A stretch of DNA of 22,293 bases, from contig NZ_CALTWS010000020.1 in the NCBI RefSeq assembly GCF_943913055.1, positions 1 to 22,293 of the forward strand, in the 5' to 3' direction. A model generated the notes under the pieces. It ran no database searches. It saw nothing but the letters and a program-made list of their open reading frames with translations, and was not told the origin of the DNA. This document shows positions 16,048 through 22,293 of the stretch, piece after piece. Every line of letters starts with the position of its first letter. The stretch's first letter is position 1. A program made the translations under genes and the position numbers. Source of the DNA: an uncultured Brevundimonas sp. GTDB lineage: Bacteria > Pseudomonadota > Alphaproteobacteria > Caulobacterales > Caulobacteraceae.

Positions 16048-16917
16048 TCAGGCGCGGTCCTTGGAAAACACGTTCAGGCGGGGCAGCAGAGCCCCGACAC
16101 GGGATTGATAGTCGCGATAGGCGTCGCCGCGAGACTTCAGCATGACTTTCTCCAGCGGCGGAACGCCGGTCATGTAACGAAGGATCACATACATCACGAC
16201 CGGCGCGACCAGCGCGGCCCAGCCTGCGACCCAGCCGCCGCTCAGATCGATCCCGATGACCGGATAGGCCAGCCAGACGACCCATTCGAAGAAATAGTTG
16301 GGATGGCGCGACAGGCCCCACAGGCCGCGATCCATGACCTTCCCCTTGTTCGAGGGATCGGCCCGAAACCGACGCATCTGCTCGTCCGCCAGCGCCTCGC
16401 CGCCGATGCCGACCAGCAGGATGAGCGCGCCCAGATAGTCCGTCGGCATCAGCGCGTCGCCGGGTCTCAGCGCCGCCGCGGCGATCGAAACGCAAAGCAG
16501 CGTCGTCGCCGGAGCCTGGACGATCGCCAAGCCGTAGAGATTGCGAGAGAAGTTGGAGCCCCACTCCTCGGTCAGGGCGACGTAGCGCGGATCGGCATGC
16601 CCTGCCCCCACGCGTCCGGCGATGTAGCTGCCCAGCCGGATCGACCAGACGGCCACCAGCGCGGCGACCAGCCATTGACGCGGCCCGGGCATGCCCATCC
16701 ATGGGGTCAGACTGACCAGCACGCCGGCGATGCCCGTACCGAAGGTCCAGAAGACATCGGTCCATCCCCCGTTGCGGGTCTTCAGCACCGTCCACCAGGC
16801 CAGCGTCATCGTCAGGGCCATGAAGGCAAAGGCCAGTGCGAGGGCGATCAGCAAGACAGTTTGATCCTTGAGAAGTTTGAGCGTGACAGTTACGCGCAAA
16901 GTCGCGCGAGGATGCAT
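16048..16917 (-). CDS. DUF1295 membrane protein (steroid 5-alpha-reductase-like)
   Basis: Integral membrane protein of 289 residues with about seven hydrophobic helices. The C-terminal part has DRGLWGLSRHPNYFFEW, the cofactor-binding signature shared by DUF1295, 5-alpha-reductases and isoprenylcysteine methyltransferases, and ends with a YRDYQSRVGALLPRL tail. It could reduce a double bond in a lipid, using NADPH, but no substrate has been shown for close relatives that I know of. It is the first gene of a tightly packed minus-strand operon (next gene 1 bp away) and is divergent from the FAD oxidoreductase across 78 bp. The start at ATG 16917 has GCGGGA upstream; a later start before the first helix is possible. 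Confidence 0.88.
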   Translation of the reverse strand: MHPRATLRVTVTLKLLKDQTVLLIALALAFAFMALTMTLAWWTVLKTRNGGWTDVFWTFGTGIAGVLVSLTPWMGMPGPRQWLVAALVAVWSIRLGSYIAGRVGAGHADPRYVALTEEWGSNFSRNLYGLAIVQAPATTLLCVSIAAAALRPGDALMPTDYLGALILLVGIGGEALADEQMRRFRADPSNKGKVMDRGLWGLSRHPNYFFEWVVWLAYPVIGIDLSGGWVAGWAALVAPVVMYVILRYMTGVPPLEKVMLKSRGDAYRDYQSRVGALLPRLNVFSKDRA

Positions 16918-16995
16918 CGCATCCCGCAGGATTGCAGCACCGTATATCGAACATGCCTAGCGCATCTGCGCAGGCCACCCGCCGGAGACCGCTTG
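16918..16995. promoter_or_regulatory. divergent promoter region of the lipid-modification cluster
   Basis: The 78 bases between the DUF1295 and FAD-oxidoreductase starts must carry promoters for both operons unless they lie inside the genes. On the plus strand a GCATCC is followed 16 bases later by CGTATA, a spacing that would suit an ECF promoter, but the same pair is not clearly repeated before the cfa or sigma genes. I therefore support only a control region, not exact elements. Confidence 0.45.
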
Positions 16996-18351
16996 ATGTT
17001 CGAAAGCCTGCCGCCCCAAAAGCGTCACCCCACGACAGAACGACTGCGCGTGGCCGTGATCGGTGCGGGCATTTCAGGTCTGTCCTGCGCCTGGCTGCTG
17101 GGCAATCGGCACGACGTCACCCTGTTCGAGTCCGCAGGTCGCCTGGGCGGGCATGCCAATACCGCCGACTGCAACGGCGTGGCCGTCGACACGGGCTTTA
17201 TCGTTTATAACGAGGTCAATTACCCCAATCTGACCGCCCTGTTCGCGCATCTGAACGTGCCGACGAAGAATGCCGACATGTCGCTTGCGGTTTCGCTGGA
17301 CGACGGCGATCTGGAATATGGCAGCCGCAACCTGGCCTCCATCTTCGCCCAGCCCGAGGCCCTGCTCAGGCCGCGCTTCTGGTCCATGCTGGCCGATCTC
17401 AACCGCTTCTACCGCACGGCACCGGGCCATCTGGCGACGCTGGACCCCGTGATTTCGCTGTCGGAATACCTGCGCACGCATCGCTATGGCGTGGCGCTTC
17501 AGGAAGATCATCTGCTGCCCATGGCCGCCGCCATCTGGTCGGCCTCGGTGGAGGGGATCGGCGACCACCCTGCCGCCGCCTTCATCCGTTTCTTCCAGAA
17601 CCACGACCTGCTGAAGTTCATCGGCCGCCGGACGTGGCGCACCGTCGATGGCGGCAGCCGGTCTTATGTCGAGGCCATCGCCGCCGACTTTGTCGGCTCC
17701 GTGCATCTGAACGCCGACATCGCCGCCGTGACCCGCACCCAAGGTCAGGTCCGCATCGACCACCGCGATGGATCGCACCAGATGTTCGATCAGGTCGTCT
17801 TCGCCACCCACGCCCCGACGACCCTGGACCTGCTGGCCGACAGCACTGCCGACGAACGGCGCGCCCTGGGCGCATTCCGCTATACCCCCAACACCGCCGT
17901 GCTGCACGGTGACCGCCGTCTGATGCCGAAGCGCAAGCGCGCCTGGGCCAGCTGGAACCATATCGGACATCGATCCGAGCCGGGATCGGGCGGCGTCAGC
18001 TACTGGATGAACCATCTGCAGAGTCTGAAAAACGCGCCCGACCTTTTCGTTACTCTGAACCCGCATACGTCGCCCGCGGCTGAGCTCACCTACGCCACCG
18101 ACCACTATGAGCACCCGCACTTCGACGCAGGGGCTCTGAGAGCTCAGTCGGAACTATGGTCGCTGCAGGGCCTGGGCGGCGTGTGGTTCTGCGGGGCCTA
18201 TTTCGGTGCGGGTTTCCACGAGGACGGCCTGCAATCCGGGCTGGCCGTGGCCGAGCAGTTAGGTGGCGTCCGCCGTCCGTGGACTGTCGAGAACGAAAGC
18301 GGGCGCATCCAGATTTCACGCGCGACCGATCCCGTCCGACAGGTGGCATGA
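16996..18351 (+). CDS. FAD-dependent amine-oxidase-like oxidoreductase
   Basis: Flavoprotein of 451 residues. The dinucleotide-binding motif VIGAGISGLS has G23, G25 and G28, with E45 at the end of the second strand to bind ribose, followed by GRLGGHA. VDTGFIVYNEVNYPNL, YVEAIAADF, FATHAP and the C-terminal FCGAYFGAGFHEDGLQSG (FAD-binding) fit the NAD(P)/FAD proteins that sit beside DUF1365 and CFA-type genes. It probably desaturates or oxidises an acyl chain, as this neighbourhood suggests. ATG 16996 has GGAG 9 bases upstream; a much longer upstream frame was rejected because it overlaps the divergent operon. Its TGA overlaps the DUF1365 ATG (ATGA), showing coupled translation. Confidence 0.92.
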   Translation: MFESLPPQKRHPTTERLRVAVIGAGISGLSCAWLLGNRHDVTLFESAGRLGGHANTADCNGVAVDTGFIVYNEVNYPNLTALFAHLNVPTKNADMSLAVSLDDGDLEYGSRNLASIFAQPEALLRPRFWSMLADLNRFYRTAPGHLATLDPVISLSEYLRTHRYGVALQEDHLLPMAAAIWSASVEGIGDHPAAAFIRFFQNHDLLKFIGRRTWRTVDGGSRSYVEAIAADFVGSVHLNADIAAVTRTQGQVRIDHRDGSHQMFDQVVFATHAPTTLDLLADSTADERRALGAFRYTPNTAVLHGDRRLMPKRKRAWASWNHIGHRSEPGSGGVSYWMNHLQSLKNAPDLFVTLNPHTSPAAELTYATDHYEHPHFDAGALRAQSELWSLQGLGGVWFCGAYFGAGFHEDGLQSGLAVAEQLGGVRRPWTVENESGRIQISRATDPVRQVA

Positions 18352-19151
18352 ACGGCGCGTCCGCCCTCTATGTCGGCCCGGTGACGCATCGCCGGTTCAG
18401 GCCGAAGACGCATGCGCTGCGCTATCGCGTCTTCATGCTGCTGCTGGATCTGGACGAGCTTCCCGGCCTGTTCGCCAGGCTGAAGCTGCTGCGTCCGGGC
18501 CGCTTGGGCCTGATGTCCTTCCGTGCCCGCGACCATGGCGACAAGGCGCATGACGACCTAAAAACCTACGTCTCCGTCCGACTGAACGAGGCAGGTGTTG
18601 AAGGCGGTGGCCCGATCCGCCTGCTCTGCATGCCGCGCGTGCTCGGTTACGGCTTCAACCCGCTCAGCGTCTATTTCTGCCACGATACCGAAGAGCGATT
18701 GACGGCCATCCTGTACGAGGTTCGCAACACCTTCGGCCAGCGCCACAGCTATCTGATCGCCACGCCGGACAATGACCCCGGTCCACTCCAGCAGACCGCA
18801 CCCAAGCGGTTTTACGTGTCGCCTTTCATGGATATGGACCTGACCTACGTCTTCGACATCGCGCCGCCCAGCGAGGACGTCAGGATCACGATCCAGGTCC
18901 GCGACGACACAGGCCCGGTCCTGACCGCCGCCTTTGCGGGGCAGCGACGCGAACTGACCGACAAGGCGCTGCTTCACGCCTGGATCACCCATCCGCTGCT
19001 GACGCTCAAGGTCATGGCGGGCATTCATTGGGAAGCGGTCAAGATCGTCGCCAAGGGTTTCCGCTTCAACGGTCGCCCGCCCCTGCCCCCAGAGCCTGTC
19101 ACCATCGGCACGGTACTCAAGTCCTCCCGCGAAGGAGCCTCCCATGCGTAA
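18348..19151 (+). CDS. DUF1365 family protein
   Basis: Protein of 267 residues with the family's conserved blocks: LYVGPVTHRRFRPKTHALRY at the start, then YVFMLLLDLDEL-type text, LGYGFNPLSVYFCHD, the EVRNTFGQRHSYL block and KRFYVSPFMDMDLTY. No enzymatic fold is proven for the family; it is nearly always next to an FAD oxidoreductase and CFA-type methyltransferase, so a role in the same lipid-modifying step is likely. The ATG at 18348 lies inside the four-base overlap with the FAD gene and has AGGTGG upstream; the frame extends 64 codons further back, but those codons overlap the FAD gene and lack family residues. It overlaps the lipocalin start by 8 bases. Confidence 0.92.
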   Translation: MNGASALYVGPVTHRRFRPKTHALRYRVFMLLLDLDELPGLFARLKLLRPGRLGLMSFRARDHGDKAHDDLKTYVSVRLNEAGVEGGGPIRLLCMPRVLGYGFNPLSVYFCHDTEERLTAILYEVRNTFGQRHSYLIATPDNDPGPLQQTAPKRFYVSPFMDMDLTYVFDIAPPSEDVRITIQVRDDTGPVLTAAFAGQRRELTDKALLHAWITHPLLTLKVMAGIHWEAVKIVAKGFRFNGRPPLPPEPVTIGTVLKSSREGASHA

Positions 19152-19665
19152 AGCCCTGCCCGTCTTCGCTGCCCTGATCCTTACCGCGGCCGCCTCGACC
19201 GCCAACGCCCAGGCCCCTCAGCCGCGTCAGTCCATCGACATCGATCGTTTCATGGGCCGCTGGTACGAAGTAGTCCGCACCCCCAACGATGCCCAGCGCA
19301 ACTGCCACGGGGCCAACCAGACCTGGGCCCGGCGAGCCGACGGCACCTTCGACATCGCCCTGTACTGCCACCGCGACCGACCCGGCGGACGGCTGAGCAC
19401 GACCCGCTCTCGCGCCCGCATCACCGACCCGCGCACCAATGCCAAGTTCGAGGCCAGCTTCTTCGGCGGCATCATCAAACGCCAGTACTGGGTCATCGAT
19501 CGCGGCGACAGCTACGACTGGATGATCGCCAGCACCGCCGACGGCCAGTTCGTCTCCATCCTGACCCGCGACCCCAACATCAGCGCGGCACGCCTGGACA
19601 CCTTGCGAGCCCGCGCGCGTCAGCTAGGCTTGCCTACATCGGCCATGCAGGTGGTCGATCACTGA
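19144..19665 (+). CDS. secreted lipocalin (Blc-like)
   Basis: Lipid-binding beta-barrel protein of 173 residues. It has a signal peptide (residues 1-22, cleavage after ANA) and the lipocalin signature FMGRWYEV with G38 and W40. Later come FEASFFGGIIKRQYWVID, YDWMIAS and LTRDPNIS, all typical of bacterial lipocalins. Unlike E. coli Blc, no lipobox cysteine follows the signal peptide, so it should be soluble in the periplasm. AAGGAG lies 6 bases before the ATG, which sits 8 bases inside the DUF1365 gene. As the last gene of the plus-strand operon, it may carry or scavenge modified or damaged lipids between membranes; that role is inference. Confidence 0.92.
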   Translation: MRKALPVFAALILTAAASTANAQAPQPRQSIDIDRFMGRWYEVVRTPNDAQRNCHGANQTWARRADGTFDIALYCHRDRPGGRLSTTRSRARITDPRTNAKFEASFFGGIIKRQYWVIDRGDSYDWMIASTADGQFVSILTRDPNISAARLDTLRARARQLGLPTSAMQVVDH

Positions 19666-19812
19666 CCCACTCATAAAACCGAATGGCCAAGCGACAATGT
19701 TCCAGGCAGCCGCCAAGCGGTTTGGCCCTGCTTCAGAGTCGGTCCGGAAAGGACTTCACAGGTCCCTCTATCCATTCTTGAAGCGCCTCCGGTCAGCTAC
19801 TCCTCGTCCGTT

Positions 19813-21762
<1,950 letters not shown>

Positions 21763-21834
21763 TCAGCCAGTCCTCGGCAAGGCAGTACGCCGCCCGGCGC
21801 TGTCCGCGGCCAAACGGTCCGAGACCAGCCAACA

Positions 21835-22038
21835 TCACCGTGACGGGCGCGTCCAGCCCTTGCGATACGCGCGGGTCCAGGCCCAGACGATCGTGACGAT
21901 CACGACGCCGACCATCCCCGAGAACGCCAGGTCCCACGCACCATCGAACAGCAGGGCCCCGACCAGGCCGGTCAGGCTGAGACCCAGCAAAACCAGCGGG
22001 ATCCCCAGGATTGCGGTCAGCGACAGATGGCTGCGCAT
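21835..22038 (-). CDS. small two-helix membrane protein
   Basis: A 67-residue protein with two hydrophobic helices (about residues 8-30 and 38-56) and a basic C-terminus (AYRKGWTRPSR). I do not recognise the family. The ATG at 22038 shares one base with the stop of the PepSY gene (TGATG), so it is translationally coupled to it and probably works with that protein in the inner membrane. The frame extends 28 codons upstream, but that part overlaps the PepSY gene. Confidence 0.75.
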   Translation of the reverse strand: MRSHLSLTAILGIPLVLLGLSLTGLVGALLFDGAWDLAFSGMVGVVIVTIVWAWTRAYRKGWTRPSR

Positions 22039-22293
22039 CAGATCGCTCTCCGCCGCTTGCCCAGCCAGAGGTAAAGCCCGGAGCCCAGCACGATGATGGT
22101 GATCACGTCCAAGACTGCCCACACGATCTTGAGCGCCAGCCCGCCATAGTCCCCGAAATGCAGCGGCTGCGACAGGGCCAGGGTCTTCACATACCAGGGC
22201 GTCGGCGCGACGGCGGCCAGCTCGCCGGTACGCGCATCGATCAAGGCCGGTGTCGTCAGATGTGTCGTCAGGGGCGTGTCCCCATGGAAGAAG
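22038..22293 (-). CDS. PepSY-associated transmembrane protein (C-terminal end only)
   Basis: The last 84 codons of a gene whose start lies beyond the right edge. Visible text includes ALIDARTGELAAVAPTPWYV, PLHFGDYGGLALKIVW, then a membrane helix (VLDVITIIVLGSGLYLWL) and a short basic tail GKRRRAI. The HFGDYGG segment followed by a helix ending in LYLWLGKRR matches PepSY-type membrane proteins, several of which are linked to siderophore or iron reduction. Its role here cannot be judged without the N-terminal part. Confidence 0.78.
   Translation of the reverse strand, partial: FFHGDTPLTTHLTTPALIDARTGELAAVAPTPWYVKTLALSQPLHFGDYGGLALKIVWAVLDVITIIVLGSGLYLWLGKRRRAI

Noticed and set aside
15958..16995. 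Long upstream extension of the FAD-oxidoreductase frame
   Set aside because: It is antisense to the DUF1295 gene and lacks family residues; the ATG at 16996 has a proper ribosome binding site and begins just before the FAD motif.

Overview
The window is high-GC DNA with short intergenic gaps, strong GGAGG-type ribosome binding sites, a TonB-dependent receptor that works without a SusD partner, and an ECF sigma/RskA-type anti-sigma pair. This points to an alphaproteobacterium, most likely a Caulobacterales member such as Brevundimonas. The genus is inferred from gene content and style only. All product calls come from reading motifs, not from database searches.

Layout. (1) 1-2303: a membrane-bound CHASE3-PAS hybrid histidine kinase (minus strand, cut by the left edge), divergent from a single-domain response regulator. 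(2) 2304-3085: gene-poor DNA holding a remnant of a recombinase C-terminus. (3) 3086-11807: a beta-glucan utilisation locus with a secreted GH16 endo-glucanase, a secreted GH3 exo-glucosidase, a LacI-family repressor, a TonB-dependent outer-membrane receptor and an MFS permease. Two identical 16-bp perfect palindromes (3995-4010 and 7678-7693) sit in the two divergent intergenic regions and are almost certainly the LacI-family operators. (4) 11917-19665: a membrane-lipid modification cluster. Minus strand: cyclopropane-fatty-acid synthase; a DUF1295 reductase-like membrane protein, a second CFA-type methyltransferase, DUF2177, an ECF sigma factor and a cysteine-free RskA-like anti-sigma. Plus strand: FAD oxidoreductase, DUF1365 and lipocalin, all overlapping. 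(5) 19813-22293: acetyl-CoA synthetase, a small two-helix membrane protein, and the C-terminal end of a PepSY membrane protein cut by the right edge.

How it works together. In region 3, GH16 would cut laminarin-like beta-glucan outside the cell, the receptor would import oligosaccharides, GH3 would release glucose in the periplasm and the MFS protein would take sugar into the cytoplasm. The LacI-family protein would hold both divergent promoter regions off until sugar is present. In region 4, the sigma/anti-sigma pair probably responds to envelope or oxidative stress and drives enzymes that methylate and oxidise acyl chains already in phospholipids. The gene set resembles those tied to singlet-oxygen responses and furan fatty acids in other alphaproteobacteria, but its exact product here is an inference.
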